Source: Candidatus Schekmanbacteria bacterium
GTDB taxonomy: Bacteria > CSSED10-310 > JACPHN01
Reading direction: 5' to 3'
Length of the DNA stretch: 64,000 nt
Assembly: GCA_016188575.1 (NCBI GenBank)
Contig: JACPHN010000075.1
Coordinates: 1 to 64,000, forward strand
Below the pieces are notes generated by a model. It had not been told where the DNA came from. It saw only the letters and a program-made list of their open reading frames with translations, and did no database searches. Both the position numbers and the translations under genes were made by a program. This document shows, one piece after another, positions 43,856-53,920 of the stretch (position 1 is its first letter; each line of letters begins with the position of its first letter).

Positions 43856-45100
43856 TCATCCTGCGCCGAGCGCGGAGCGCGCCAGCAACAAGCCGCCATA
43901 GGCAGCGCCCGCGGTAGCCAGTGCCCGGCGACACGCGTGACGCTGTCGCTCGGTCCGCCGCTCCACATTCGCCGCGGCCAGGCCCGCCAGGGCGGCAAGC
44001 GCCAGGATGCCGAGGCTGCCGCCACACGCCGCCGCCCATGCGGCGCCGCCTTCGGTGCCGGCCGCGGTCGCGGTGCTGCCGGCAGCAAGTCCGAACACCC
44101 ACAACGCGGGGAGCTCGACACCGGCCAAAATCCATCCCGCGCCCGCCAGCGCAGCGCCGAGCAGCGCCACCACAACGCCCGCGTCACCCCTCGCCAGCGC
44201 CCCCGCCGCGGCGACCGCACCAAGCGCCGCACAGGCGATCGCGTACCCACCGCGCGACCCCGCATCCCGCGCGGCACCGGTGGCTGCGGTGGCGCACAAC
44301 AGCGCGACCGATCCCAACGCCGGCCCCGCGCCGGGCCGCGCCGCCAGGCCCAATACCAACCCGCTCTTCAGCATTCCCCCCATCGCAAACGCCGCTGCTA
44401 ACCAGAGCGCGCGCCCGCGGCTGCCGGCCTCGTCAGCGCGGCCCGACGGCGAAGACACGATCAGCGCGACAAACAGGATCAGGGACGGCGCTGCCAGGGT
44501 TTCCAGCAGCGCCCGGCGCACTGATTCGCGGACCGCCGGTCTTTCGTCTTCGCCAGCGATCGGCCAGCGCCAGGTCCGATCTCCGTCCGTCAGGACTTTC
44601 TCTACCGCTCGACCTCCGTCTGCCGCGCGGAACGTGGCGAAATGGACGTGCGACGGCATGACGTCCAGGAGCAGGTCGCTGCGGAGCACGAGCGGCACCC
44701 GGGAGTGCGAGCAGTCGAAGCTCAGACGATAGCCGGCCCACCCGTCGCGGCCATCCGCCAGTTGTTCCACCGGCCTGGCGATTGGGCATGGCGTCGCCGC
44801 GGAGCCGATCGCGAAAGCCGCGGTCAGGTAAGCCGCAACCGGCGCGGCTTCGTGTGCCGGCCACCCCTTTTCCTCACCCAGGCGCGCCAGGTCGCGCAGC
44901 GCCAGGCGAACGGTGGCGTCTATCATGCCGTTGTTGTCGATTGTCCATGACGACGATGATGCCGACCGGACGTGCGCCCCGCCGGGCGTGGCCACGAGCG
45001 CCAGCGCCACCGCCACCGCCACCGCCGCCAGGGCGAGTCCCGCGCCGGCGGCCGCAGGATCGACGCGGCGCCGGTTGTCAGCTCGCAGCGACACCATCAC
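43856..45100 (-). CDS. HupE/UreJ-like integral membrane protein
   Basis: 414 residues (the second start, ATG at 45097, is equally likely). A signal/first transmembrane segment (GLALAAVAVAVALALVATPG) leads to an extracytoplasmic region of about 170 residues with two cysteines (HVRSASSSSWTIDNNGMIDA). Some seven hydrophobic segments follow. This arrangement is typical of HupE/UreJ-2-like proteins, several of which are linked to metal (nickel/cobalt) uptake, but no metal-binding histidine motif is apparent here. It overlaps the PPIase gene and is the last gene of a TlpA-PPIase-HupE-like operon. Confidence 0.7.
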   Translation of the reverse strand: MMVSLRADNRRRVDPAAAGAGLALAAVAVAVALALVATPGGAHVRSASSSSWTIDNNGMIDATVRLALRDLARLGEEKGWPAHEAAPVAAYLTAAFAIGSAATPCPIARPVEQLADGRDGWAGYRLSFDCSHSRVPLVLRSDLLLDVMPSHVHFATFRAADGGRAVEKVLTDGDRTWRWPIAGEDERPAVRESVRRALLETLAAPSLILFVALIVSSPSGRADEAGSRGRALWLAAAFAMGGMLKSGLVLGLAARPGAGPALGSVALLCATAATGAARDAGSRGGYAIACAALGAVAAAGALARGDAGVVVALLGAALAGAGWILAGVELPALWVFGLAAGSTATAAGTEGGAAWAAACGGSLGILALAALAGLAAANVERRTERQRHACRRALATAGAAYGGLLLARSALGAG

Positions 45101-45960
45101 GGTTCATCCACAAGCTCGACACGAGCCTCTGCGCGCAGGTCGTCCAGGTACGCGCGCAACGCGTCGTCGGCGTGGCGCTTGCGCGCCTCGGCGCTGACTA
45201 CCGCGACCATCTCGGAAAACGCCGGCGGCGAGTCAGTCTCGCGCGACACCACGCGCACGACCTCCAGACCTCCAGCGACGAGCAGCGGCGGCGAAACTTC
45301 TCCCGCCGCCAGCCGCAGGATCTCGGCAGTGGCCGGTGCGCCGAGATAGGCGGCGAGCTGCGCGGGGGAGAGCGAGGTTGCCGGCGGCGGAGCCGGGCTC
45401 GCATCCGCCAACGCCGCAACCTCGGCGGCGGCGGCGCCGTCCGCGAGCAGTGACCGCGCCTCCTCGGCACGCGTTAGCGCCGCGCTGCCTCCCGGAACGG
45501 CGCGAAAGAAAAAGGCCTCGACCTGGATTCGGCGCGGCGGGGCGAAGTAGGCGCTGTGCGTCTCGTAGAAGGAGCGCAGCGCGTCCTCGGAGGAATTGAA
45601 CGTGGTTTTTGCGCTGTCGATGATCGTCTGGATCATCGCCCCGCTCAGCGCGCTCCGCACTCTGCGGTCCTTTACCGGCAACCCGAGGTCCAGCGCCCGC
45701 TGGATGAGAAGCTGCTCCTCGATCAGGCGACCGAGGACGCGGCGCCGCGAGGCTTCGGGCAGGGGGTGTCCGACATCCTCGGCAACGGCCGCGACGGCGC
45801 GGTCGTACTCCCCGCGGAGAATGGGTGCGCCATTGACGAAGGCGACAGCGCCCGCAGGGCGCGCGGGTGGCGCCGCCGGCGCGACATACAACCCGACGGC
45901 GGCGATGATTGCGCCCGCGGTTGACAGAACCGCGTATCCTCGCGGGCTGTTGTGCTCCAC
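45097..45960 (-). CDS. Periplasmic parvulin/SurA-like peptidyl-prolyl isomerase
   Basis: 287 residues. An N-terminal hydrophobic anchor (AVLSTAGAIIAAVGLYVA) is followed by a SurA-like N-terminal chaperone segment (AFVNGAPILRGEYDRAV; RRRVLGRLIEEQLLIQRALDLGL). The C-terminal part (~150-265) has the size of a parvulin domain, but the canonical FAxxA and GxxLG signatures are absent, so isomerase activity is doubtful; it may work as a chaperone. It lies 9 bp from tlpA and overlaps the HupE-like gene, and probably folds exported partners of the operon. Confidence 0.75.
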   Translation of the reverse strand: MEHNSPRGYAVLSTAGAIIAAVGLYVAPAAPPARPAGAVAFVNGAPILRGEYDRAVAAVAEDVGHPLPEASRRRVLGRLIEEQLLIQRALDLGLPVKDRRVRSALSGAMIQTIIDSAKTTFNSSEDALRSFYETHSAYFAPPRRIQVEAFFFRAVPGGSAALTRAEEARSLLADGAAAAEVAALADASPAPPPATSLSPAQLAAYLGAPATAEILRLAAGEVSPPLLVAGGLEVVRVVSRETDSPPAFSEMVAVVSAEARKRHADDALRAYLDDLRAEARVELVDEP

Positions 45961-45969
45961 CGCAGTATC

Positions 45970-46563
45970 CTACGGCTCGGCCGGCGCCATGAGCGGCTCG
46001 ACGGCGGCGACGAACGAGGCGAGCTCCTGCTTGTTGAGGAGTGTCAGGACCCGCTTCCCGGCGGCGTTGAAGACGAACGTGGCCGGCAGCTCACCGCCCC
46101 ACTCGCTGTCGAAAAACTCCATGAACGCTTCGGGATTCTCGGTCCAGTCGACGAGCACGTTGCGAAACGCCGGTCGAAGCTCCACCAAGAACTTCTTGAC
46201 CTCCCTGTCCTTTTCCCCGGGGTTATCGACCGAGATGCCGAGTACGTGGAGACCGCGCGCCGCGTAGTCGCGATGTAGGCGCACCAGCTCTGGATACTCG
46301 CTGCGGCAGGGCACACACCACGTTGCCCAGACATTCACGACGAGCACGTGGCCGCGTGCAGATGCGAGCAACTCGCGCAGCGCGCCGACGGCGATCTGGT
46401 CGATCTCGGCAGCGACACCCGGGCTGCCGGAATCTCCTTTTGGAGTGTCCTGGGTGGCGCTGTCGGCGCACCCGAAGGCTTCCACTCCCAGCAGGACAGC
46501 CACGACCACCGCCGCGAGTCGTGCGGGGTGGGTGGCGCTCAGCTCACGTATTCGGCGGTTCAT
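45970..46563 (-). CDS. TlpA-family thioredoxin-like lipoprotein
   Basis: 197 residues from the ATG at 46563. A hydrophobic leader ends in a lipobox-like AFGC (Cys32), implying lipid anchoring outside the inner membrane. The thioredoxin active site is VNVWATWCVPCRSEYPEL, with both cysteines present, followed by GLHVLGISVDNPGE and the cis-proline region GGELPATFVFN. TlpA/ResA-type proteins reduce exported disulfides, for example in cytochrome c maturation. It leads the TlpA-PPIase-HupE-like operon. Confidence 0.9.
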   Translation of the reverse strand: MNRRIRELSATHPARLAAVVVAVLLGVEAFGCADSATQDTPKGDSGSPGVAAEIDQIAVGALRELLASARGHVLVVNVWATWCVPCRSEYPELVRLHRDYAARGLHVLGISVDNPGEKDREVKKFLVELRPAFRNVLVDWTENPEAFMEFFDSEWGGELPATFVFNAAGKRVLTLLNKQELASFVAAVEPLMAPAEP

Positions 46564-46616
46564 GATGGCCACTTTAGGATAACCGCGCCCGCCGGTCAAG
46601 TACGGGCGCTCCCCAA

Positions 46617-46742
46617 AACCCCCGCCTGTTCGCGTGCAAGCTGAGCGGAAAGCGCATCGCGAAGAGCCCCCATCTCGCCTCCCCTCGCCCGCGGGGAGCG
46701 ACGGAGGGGGGTATTATTGCGCCGACGGCACATGGGCGGTGG
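46617..46742 (+). repeat. Dispersed palindromic repeat, copy 6
   Basis: CCCCGCCTGTTCG, GAGCGGAAAGCGCATCGCGA, the palindrome CCCGCGGGGAGCGACGGAGG and the right end GGGCGGTGGCTTCAGG match the other copies. It ends 8 bp from the stop codon of the response-regulator gene. Confidence 0.75.
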
Positions 46743-46749
46743 CTTCAGG

Positions 46750-48159
46750 CTACAGCAGGCCGAGCTTCTGCGCCTTCTCGCGCAGCGTCGTACGCCCGAG
46801 CTCGGCGATGCGCGAGGCCTCGGAGAGGTTTCCTTTGGTTCGCTGCAGGAGGCGGCTGATGTAGTCCCGTTCGAACTCCTCGCGCGCTTCAAAGAAAGGC
46901 TTGTCGGTGAGGCGGGTGCGGATGGGGGCGGAACGGAGCCGCTCGTCGAGGAACCCGATGTCGTCGAGGCGCAGGGCCGGCGGCTTGGCGAAGATGACCG
47001 CTTTCTCGATGGCGTGCTCGAGCTCCCGGATATTGCCGGGCCAGGAATAGCGCGTGAGTCGGCCAAAGACGTCGGGTTCGATCTCGCGGATCTCCTTGCT
47101 GAACTTGACCGCGAACTTGCGCACGAAGTAGTCGGCGAGGTGGGGCAAGTCATCGAGGCGGTCGCGCAGGGGAGGCAAGTGGATGGTGACGACGTTGAGC
47201 CTGAAGTAGAGATCGCGGCGGAATTCGCCTTTGTCGACGCATTCCTTGAGGTTTCGGTTGCTGGCGGCGACGACGCGCACGTCAACGCGCGTGGTGAGTC
47301 GCCCGCCGACGCGGCGGATTTCCCCTTCCTGTAGGACGCGGAGCAGCTTGGCCTGCATGAGCATGGGCATTTCGCTGACTTCGTCAAGCAGGACGGTGCC
47401 ACCGTCGGCGGCCTTGAACAGGCCGTCGTGAGGTTCGACGGCGCCGGTGAACGCGCCGCGCTCGTAGCCGAAGAGCTCGCTTTCGAGCAGTGCCTCGGGA
47501 ATCGCGGCGCAGTTGACCGGGATGAAGTTCTGGTCGAAGCGCTCGGAGCGATAGTGGAGGACCTTCGCGAGGAGCTCCTTGCCGGTGCCGGTTTCGCCGA
47601 GGATGAGTACCCGCGTGGGAAGCTCGGCGACCGCCTCGATTTGCCCGATGATCTGGTGCATGGCCTCGCTCGAGCCGAACAGCCACGAGAGCGGCAGGGT
47701 GCGCAGCGCCGTGACGGGCTGGTTGTCCATGCGGACCATGAGATCGAAGAGCTCGTCGCGGCGGGCGCGGCGCGAGGCTTTCAAGACGTTTTCGACAGTG
47801 CCGACGAGGTCCTGCATCACGGCGTGTTTGAGCAGGTAGTCGTCGGCGCCGTGCTTCATCAGCTCGACCGAAATGCGTTCGCTGGTGCCGGCGGTGAGGA
47901 TGATGACGGGAAGGTCCGGATAGCTGCGGCGGACCTCGCGCAGCAGCTCGAGGCCGTTTGAGGGCGGGAAGTAGTAATCGAGCAGCAGGACGTCGGGAGC
48001 GTTTTTTCTCAGCGCGTGCTCGAGCAGTGCGCCACTGCCGACGGTGGCAGTGCGGAAGTGAGCTTCGTGGAGGATTTCCTGAATGAGCTCGGTGAGGACA
48101 TCATCGTCGTCGGCGATGAGCACGAGACGAGGTGGCGTGGCGGTGGCTGAAGAAGTCAT
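46750..48159 (-). CDS. NtrC-type sigma-54 response regulator
   Basis: 469 residues. The N-terminal receiver domain (10-130) has the acidic pair IADDDD, the phospho-acceptor region VLLLDYYFP and the switch Lys in DDYLLKHAV. The AAA+ domain (~165-395) carries ILGETGTGKELLAK, an intact GYERGAFTGAVEP loop, VLLDEVSEMP and RRDLYFRLN. A Fis-type HTH (LSEASRIAELGRTTLREKAQ) ends it. No histidine kinase gene adjoins. Its ATG is at 48159; a perfect sigma-54 promoter reads toward it from 48511, about 330 bp upstream, which may mean autoregulation or an independent small RNA. Confidence 0.95.
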   Translation of the reverse strand: MTSSATATPPRLVLIADDDDVLTELIQEILHEAHFRTATVGSGALLEHALRKNAPDVLLLDYYFPPSNGLELLREVRRSYPDLPVIILTAGTSERISVELMKHGADDYLLKHAVMQDLVGTVENVLKASRRARRDELFDLMVRMDNQPVTALRTLPLSWLFGSSEAMHQIIGQIEAVAELPTRVLILGETGTGKELLAKVLHYRSERFDQNFIPVNCAAIPEALLESELFGYERGAFTGAVEPHDGLFKAADGGTVLLDEVSEMPMLMQAKLLRVLQEGEIRRVGGRLTTRVDVRVVAASNRNLKECVDKGEFRRDLYFRLNVVTIHLPPLRDRLDDLPHLADYFVRKFAVKFSKEIREIEPDVFGRLTRYSWPGNIRELEHAIEKAVIFAKPPALRLDDIGFLDERLRSAPIRTRLTDKPFFEAREEFERDYISRLLQRTKGNLSEASRIAELGRTTLREKAQKLGLL

Positions 48160-48274
48160 CGTTGGTGGCGCGGGTGGGCGGAGGGCGAGCCGTGGGAGTC
48201 ACGGGCGCCGTGGGATGCCCACTGGCTTATCGGCTGGTCGTGGACAGCACTGGAGTCGCGCGGGGGGAGGCGGT

Positions 48275-48308
48275 TAAAAGCGAAGGGGGCGTAGGTCGCG
48301 CCCCCTTC
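48275..48308 (-). terminator. Intrinsic terminator-like hairpin (minus strand)
   Basis: On the minus strand, GAAGGGGGCG, a 7-base loop and CGCCCCCTTC form a perfect 10-bp stem followed by GCTTTT. It lies between the sigma-54 promoter and the response-regulator gene. Confidence 0.6.
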
Positions 48309-48485
48309 AACCCGGTCATTCCGGTGTGCTCGTGGTGATGTAAGGACCGCCGAAAGGCTGGAGTAACCTCCAAATGCCGTCGAGGGGGCGCTCTCTATTA
48401 TCAATCTCGCCCTGGTTCGACTCCCTGCGAAACAGATTTTCGATGACCGGCGCGGCCGGCCTCCGTTTTGATTCGCGAGTAATGT
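48275..48485 (-). ncRNA. Candidate sigma-54-dependent small RNA or long attenuated leader
   Basis: A perfect -24/-12 promoter, then about 210 nt without a recognisable reading frame, then a 10-bp hairpin with a T run. A discrete transcript of ~210 nt is predicted. Alternatively it is a leader of the response-regulator mRNA with a terminator that must be read through. Inferred from signals only; no RNA family recognised. Confidence 0.4.
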
Positions 48486-48495
48486 CAGCATATGT

Positions 48496-48511
48496 TGCAA
48501 TGGGCGTGCCA
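48496..48511 (-). promoter_or_regulatory. Sigma-54 (-24/-12) promoter, perfect consensus
   Basis: On the minus strand TGGCACGCCCATTGCA matches TGGCACG-N4-TTGCW at every fixed base with the required GG-N10-GC spacing. The start site would be near 48485, reading toward the response-regulator gene. Confidence 0.75.
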
Positions 48512-48907
48512 TCGGCGGCGCGGCGCGCGATGTGATCAGATCATCGTTTCTCAACGGTCGTTACTCTTCTGCCTGGCGGCTTCCCGCCGAAATTCGGCCT
48601 GCAGATGGCGCTTTTCCGCCATCTGCCGATCGTCGTCTACCCTGCGGTCGCAAGAATGCGTCAGCCCCGCGACTTCCTGCTCCTGCGCACCACGTCCAAA
48701 GCATACCGCGGATGGCGGAAACCCGCCATACGAAATGCCGCTTGCGCACTTTGAACGGCAGTGGTAGCGTCAGCCGTTGATCGCGGCGCCATGGTTCCCG
48801 CGCCAGACCACAGCCCCCCCGCCGTGGACGCCGGGGCCTGGCTCCGCGGTCCTCTCCCCGCGCTTGAAGTCGCGTGAAATACACGTTTGTGGTGAGGGTA
48901 CCACGGG

Positions 48908-51900
48908 GTGTCGGCTCTGCCCGAGCAGATAGGCCCTTACAGGATTCAAGAAGCCGTCGGTATGGGCGCGATGGGCGCCGTCTACCGTGCCCAACACGTG
49001 CAGTCGGGCCTGGAGGCCGCGCTCAAGACCGTGCACGTCCCGCGCCAAGGAATTCTCCCGATGCTGCGCCGCGAGATTCAGGCCCTCGCGCGCCTCCGCC
49101 ATCCCGGCATCGTGCGCATCCTGGACTCCGGCACCGAGAACGGCATGCCCTGGTACGCCATGGAGCTCATCCAGGGAATGACCTTGCGCGAGTTCGCGCG
49201 CGCCGCCTGGAGCCCCGCATCGCCGGCGCCCAATAATGGAGGGCTCCTGCGCCTCTTGAGCGTCTTCCGCCGCGCCAGCTCCGCACTCGCCTACATCCAC
49301 GGCGAAGGCCTCATTCATCGCGACCTGAAACCGGACAACATCCTGGTTGCCAAGGACGACCGCCCGGTGCTCGTCGACTTCGGACTGCGCGTCGAGTTCG
49401 CCGGGGCTGACACCCGCGAATCGCTGTCCGGCGTCATCGAAGCCGGCGGTACCCTGCAGTACATGGCGCCCGAGCACATGCGCGGCGAGATGCTCGACGC
49501 CCGCAGCGACCTCTACTCGCTCGGCTGCATGTTCTATGAGCTCTTGACCGGACGCCTCCCGTTTTCCGGCGACTCGGTCGCGGAGATCATTCGCGGGCAC
49601 CTCGAAGAACGACCCCAGCTCCCCTCCCGGCTTTCCCCTGCCCTGCCGCGCGAGCTCGATGACCTGATCATGAGTCTGTTGCGCAAGGAGCCTCGCCAGC
49701 GCACCGGCTATGCTTCCGACGTCGCGGCCGCGTTCAACGCTCTCGGGGCCGCTGATTGGGACACCGCTACGGTGCCGCCGATCCGCCCGTATCTGTACCG
49801 GCCGGCTCTGGTCGGTCGGGCCGCTGCCCTGAGCACCTTTGAACGTCTCCTCGTCGACATCACCGCGGGGCGTGGTCGCGTGGTGGCGGTGGCGGGCGAA
49901 AGCGGCGTCGGGAAAACCCGCCTCGGCATCGAGTTTGCCCGCGAAGCCCAGGCACACCAGGTGCAAGTCCTCACAGGGGAGTGTTTCCCGATATCCGTCA
50001 AGGAGCTCGCCGAACAGACCGGCGGCGGCCGCCCGCTGGAAGCGTTGCGCCGCGCTCTGCGCGCCGTCGCCGACCGCTGCCGCGAGCACGGCCTCGGGGA
50101 AACCGAGCGCCTGCTCGGCCGCCGCGGCAAGATCCTCGCACCGTACGAACCCGCTCTCAACGGCCTACCCGGGCAAGATCACCACCCCGACCCCGCCGAC
50201 CTGCCGCCTCCCGCGGCGCGCCACCGTGTCCTCACGGCGCTCGCCGACACCTTCGCGGCCCTCGCTCAGCACGCCCCCCTGGTCATCATTCTTGACGACC
50301 TGCAGTGGGCCGACGACCTCACGCTCCGCTTTGTCAACCACGTTCAGCGATCCGGATGCTTTTCCCGGAGCCGACTCCTTTTTGTCGTTACCTATCGCAC
50401 CGAGGAGGTCGCCGGTCTGGTGCGCGATTTTCTCGAGTCCCCCGGCCTGGAGGTCATGGAGTTGGACCGGCTCTCGTCCCGCGACGTCGGGCAGATGGTC
50501 GGTGACATGCTTTCGCTCGCGACGCCCCCCCAAGGATTCGTCGATTTTCTCTACGCCCACTCGGAGGGCAACCCGTTCTTCGTCGCCGAATACATGCAGT
50601 CGGCGATGAATGAGGGCGTGCTGATGCGCGACGCGCAGGGCAGATGGCACGTCGTCGCCGGCGAAGGCGGCTTCGACGATTCGGTGGTGTACTCCTCGCT
50701 GCCGGTCCCCAGATCCATGCAGGAACTGGTGCAACAGCGCCTCAACGCGCTTCCCGAGCGCGCGCTGATGATGGCCTACATTGCCGCCGTGGCCGGGCGG
50801 GAAACGTCGCTCGCGCTGCTCTCCCACATCGCTTCCATGGATGAGGAGGAGCTCATGGAGCTGGCGGACGAGCTGGTCCGCCACCACGTCTTTCGCCAGA
50901 CCGGCTCCGGGCGCATCCGCTTTGCCCACGACAAGATCCGCGAAGCGGCCTACGCCGCGATTCCAGAACCCCTGCTGCGCAAGCTCCACAAGGCCACCGC
51001 GCGCGCCATCGAGCGCCTCTTCGGACCGCGCAACGAAGAATACGTCGGCCAGTTGGCGTATCACTGGGAGAAGGCCGGAGTCCTGGACCTGGCGCGCAGC
51101 CACTATCTCGAGGCCGCACGCGAAGCCGCGCGAAGCTACGCCCACGTGGAGTCCGAGCGGATGTATCGCGCTTTCCTCGAGCTGGTGGGAGAACCCTCGA
51201 GCGACTCGGTAACCGCCCGCAACGAATACGGGAAAAACGTCCTTTGCATTCAGGGGCGGTTTCCCGAAGCGATGGACCAGCATCGGATCGCGTTGCAGGA
51301 AGCGCGCACCCTGGGCGACCGCGCCGGCGAAGGCGTCAGCCTGCAGGGCCTCGCCGGCGCGAGCTACCTGGCGGGGCAGCTCGGCGATGCGGAACGTCTG
51401 GCGCGTCAGGCGCTGGCGATCCATCGGGTGCTCGGCGACCGCCTGTCAGAGGGCTTCTCGCTGAGCACTCTCGGTGCCATTGCCGGCGTCCAGGGCCATA
51501 CCGAAGAGGCTCGCGAGCGATACCAGAGCGCTCTCGACATGTTCCGCGAAACCGGGGACCGGCGCGCCGAGGGCGTCGCGCTCGCCAACCTCGCCATTAC
51601 CTACTCGGAGCACGGCGAAACCGCCCGCGCCATCACGCTCAACGAGGAGGCGCTGGCGATTCATCGTGAAGTCCGAGATACGCGCGCCGAGGGCATCACG
51701 ATGCTCAACCTGGCGATGGATCGGCGGAGCGAAGGCCATCTCGCCCAGGCCCACGACCTCTTGCTACGGGCGCTGTTGACCCACGAAGAAGTCGGCAATC
51801 GGCCGTGGGAAGGCATCACGCTGTTCTGCATCGCCTCCAATCACCTCGGCCTGGGTCGCGTCGAGGAGGCGCGAACCGTCCTGAGGCGCTCTCTGGAGGT

Positions 51901-52321
51901 ATTTCGGGAAATGGGCAATCCCCGCGTCGAGCTCGTGGCACTCGCCGACCTCGCGCACATCGAACGGCTGGCGTACGGCAATTTCCCCGGTGCCGAGCGC
52001 TACCTCAAGCGCGCCGCGCGGCTGTTGCCGGCGGTTTCCGATGCCCCGAGCCTGATTCCCTACCACTGCGAGCTCGGTCACCTGTGGATGGCGTGCGGGA
52101 AGTCCGCGCTGCAGATGCTCGCGCACGTGCGCGCCAAGGTGGCCGAGATTCCGCTGAGCGACGCCAGCGAGCTGGCGCAGGACGTGCGCCGGTTCGAGTC
52201 CGCGGTGGATGCTTTCGAGCGAGGCACGGCGCTGTTCCGCGGCGACCTGCCGCGGTTCCTGCCCGATGGCCTGCGCCGCTGGCTGCGCCAGCGCGGCGAC
52301 TTGCCGGCGGCGCTGTCGTGA
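48908..52321 (+). CDS. Ser/Thr protein kinase with AAA-ATPase and TPR domains
   Basis: 1137 residues; GTG start, with GAGG upstream. The kinase domain (9-~280) has GMGAMGAVYRA, Lys40, HRDLKPDN (137-144) and DFG (157-159), and is a close paralogue of the kinase at 25367 but without the repeat-derived insertion. An AAA/STAND-type ATPase follows (AVAGESGVGKTRLGIEFA; VIILDDLQWADDLTL; HSEGNPFFVAEYMQ), then about ten TPR repeats (for example EARERYQSALDMFRETGDRR) to the C-terminus. No membrane span. Such proteins phosphorylate targets recruited through the repeats. The next gene starts 28 bp downstream on the same strand. Confidence 0.93.
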   Translation: MSALPEQIGPYRIQEAVGMGAMGAVYRAQHVQSGLEAALKTVHVPRQGILPMLRREIQALARLRHPGIVRILDSGTENGMPWYAMELIQGMTLREFARAAWSPASPAPNNGGLLRLLSVFRRASSALAYIHGEGLIHRDLKPDNILVAKDDRPVLVDFGLRVEFAGADTRESLSGVIEAGGTLQYMAPEHMRGEMLDARSDLYSLGCMFYELLTGRLPFSGDSVAEIIRGHLEERPQLPSRLSPALPRELDDLIMSLLRKEPRQRTGYASDVAAAFNALGAADWDTATVPPIRPYLYRPALVGRAAALSTFERLLVDITAGRGRVVAVAGESGVGKTRLGIEFAREAQAHQVQVLTGECFPISVKELAEQTGGGRPLEALRRALRAVADRCREHGLGETERLLGRRGKILAPYEPALNGLPGQDHHPDPADLPPPAARHRVLTALADTFAALAQHAPLVIILDDLQWADDLTLRFVNHVQRSGCFSRSRLLFVVTYRTEEVAGLVRDFLESPGLEVMELDRLSSRDVGQMVGDMLSLATPPQGFVDFLYAHSEGNPFFVAEYMQSAMNEGVLMRDAQGRWHVVAGEGGFDDSVVYSSLPVPRSMQELVQQRLNALPERALMMAYIAAVAGRETSLALLSHIASMDEEELMELADELVRHHVFRQTGSGRIRFAHDKIREAAYAAIPEPLLRKLHKATARAIERLFGPRNEEYVGQLAYHWEKAGVLDLARSHYLEAAREAARSYAHVESERMYRAFLELVGEPSSDSVTARNEYGKNVLCIQGRFPEAMDQHRIALQEARTLGDRAGEGVSLQGLAGASYLAGQLGDAERLARQALAIHRVLGDRLSEGFSLSTLGAIAGVQGHTEEARERYQSALDMFRETGDRRAEGVALANLAITYSEHGETARAITLNEEALAIHREVRDTRAEGITMLNLAMDRRSEGHLAQAHDLLLRALLTHEEVGNRPWEGITLFCIASNHLGLGRVEEARTVLRRSLEVFREMGNPRVELVALADLAHIERLAYGNFPGAERYLKRAARLLPAVSDAPSLIPYHCELGHLWMACGKSALQMLAHVRAKVAEIPLSDASELAQDVRRFESAVDAFERGTALFRGDLPRFLPDGLRRWLRQRGDLPAALS

Positions 52322-52349
52322 GCGGCACCGGTAGCGGACGCCGCGCGCT

Positions 52350-52970
52350 GTGAGCGCTTCCCGCCTACGCCTCGAGGATCTCGCCGCGCTCCCGCGCTGG
52401 CCGGCGGCACAAGTGCTCGCGCTCACAGGAAACTGCCGCGGCAGCCTGATGCAGCACTGGGCGCTGCACTGCACCCGGCGGTGGGGACCCGGCGCCGTGC
52501 CGCTGATTCGCCAGGATCTCGGGGTCGCAGGCAGCGGCCTGCCCGATGCGCCCACGCTCGGCGAGTGGGTGCCGGCGGCGCTACAGGTACGGCTCGTCGA
52601 CATCGTCCTGGACCGCTTCCTCGGCGATGACTGGCGGACCGCGCGCGAGCTGTTCCACGCCGATGTCGAACGGAGCGGTGGGCGACTGCTGCGCGCCGCC
52701 GTGAAGGCGGTTGGCCCGTCACCCTTCTTTCACCACGCCGGCAAGATCCACCCCCACCTGTACGATGTCGGCGTCGCCGCCGGCGCGGTCGACGGCAAAC
52801 ACGCCACTGTAACCTGCTCGGGAGCCGGCCTCTTCCTCAATCCGACCTGGCAGGCGCTACAGCTTCTCGGTTTCGAGGTCCTGCTCGCGCTGGCCTCGCG
52901 CCGCCCGCTCGACCTCTACGGCGAGACCCTGCCCCCCGACGGCTTCCAGGTGACGGTCGAGTGGGCGTGA
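52350..52970 (+). CDS. Protein of unknown function co-transcribed with the kinase
   Basis: 206 residues from a GTG 28 bp after the kinase stop. Not recognised. The size and layout (LQVRLVDIVLDRFLGDDWRT; SPFFHHAGKIHPHLYDVG; LLGFEVLLALASRRPLDLYG) recall the ~200-residue sensor-like proteins of Myxococcus type (DUF2378/V4R-like folds), but I cannot confirm this. A single cysteine and a His/Phe cluster (PFFHHAGK) could bind a ligand. Context suggests a partner or input module for the kinase (inference). Confidence 0.65.
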   Translation: MSASRLRLEDLAALPRWPAAQVLALTGNCRGSLMQHWALHCTRRWGPGAVPLIRQDLGVAGSGLPDAPTLGEWVPAALQVRLVDIVLDRFLGDDWRTARELFHADVERSGGRLLRAAVKAVGPSPFFHHAGKIHPHLYDVGVAAGAVDGKHATVTCSGAGLFLNPTWQALQLLGFEVLLALASRRPLDLYGETLPPDGFQVTVEWA

Positions 52971-53004
52971 GTTGCGGGCGCCAGGAGCCCGCCACCACGT
53001 CCCG

Positions 53005-53801
<797 letters not shown>

Positions 53802-53920
53802 GCGCTGTGTCTGTTTCCTGAAACCTGATCAAGGCTGATCATGGCCTTTCCCCGGCGATTTCCCCGACCCGGGGTGCAGCCGGGCCCCTTTCGGCGGCCC
53901 TCCCACGGATCACCTTGCGG

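Larger units (their letters stand above)
48160..48907. other. Divergent regulatory region, about 750 bp
   Basis: It lies between the response regulator (minus) and the kinase gene (plus). It contains a sigma-54 promoter (48496-48511, minus) and an intrinsic-terminator-like hairpin (48275-48308, minus). No protein gene recognised; the open frames seen have no family resemblance. Confidence 0.6.

Noticed and set aside
45000-45060. Runs of GCCACC/GCCGCC in the HupE-like gene as a phase-variable repeat
   Set aside because: Trinucleotide-unit changes would keep the frame, and the run simply encodes an Ala/Val-rich membrane segment.
48400-48430. tRNA T-arm-like sequence GGTTCGACTCCC
   Set aside because: The stem does not pair and no D-arm, anticodon arm or acceptor stem fits around it.
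48156-48554. 132-residue minus-strand open frame in the intergenic region
   Set aside because: No ribosome site, no family resemblance, and it overlaps the predicted terminator hairpin; better seen as non-coding.
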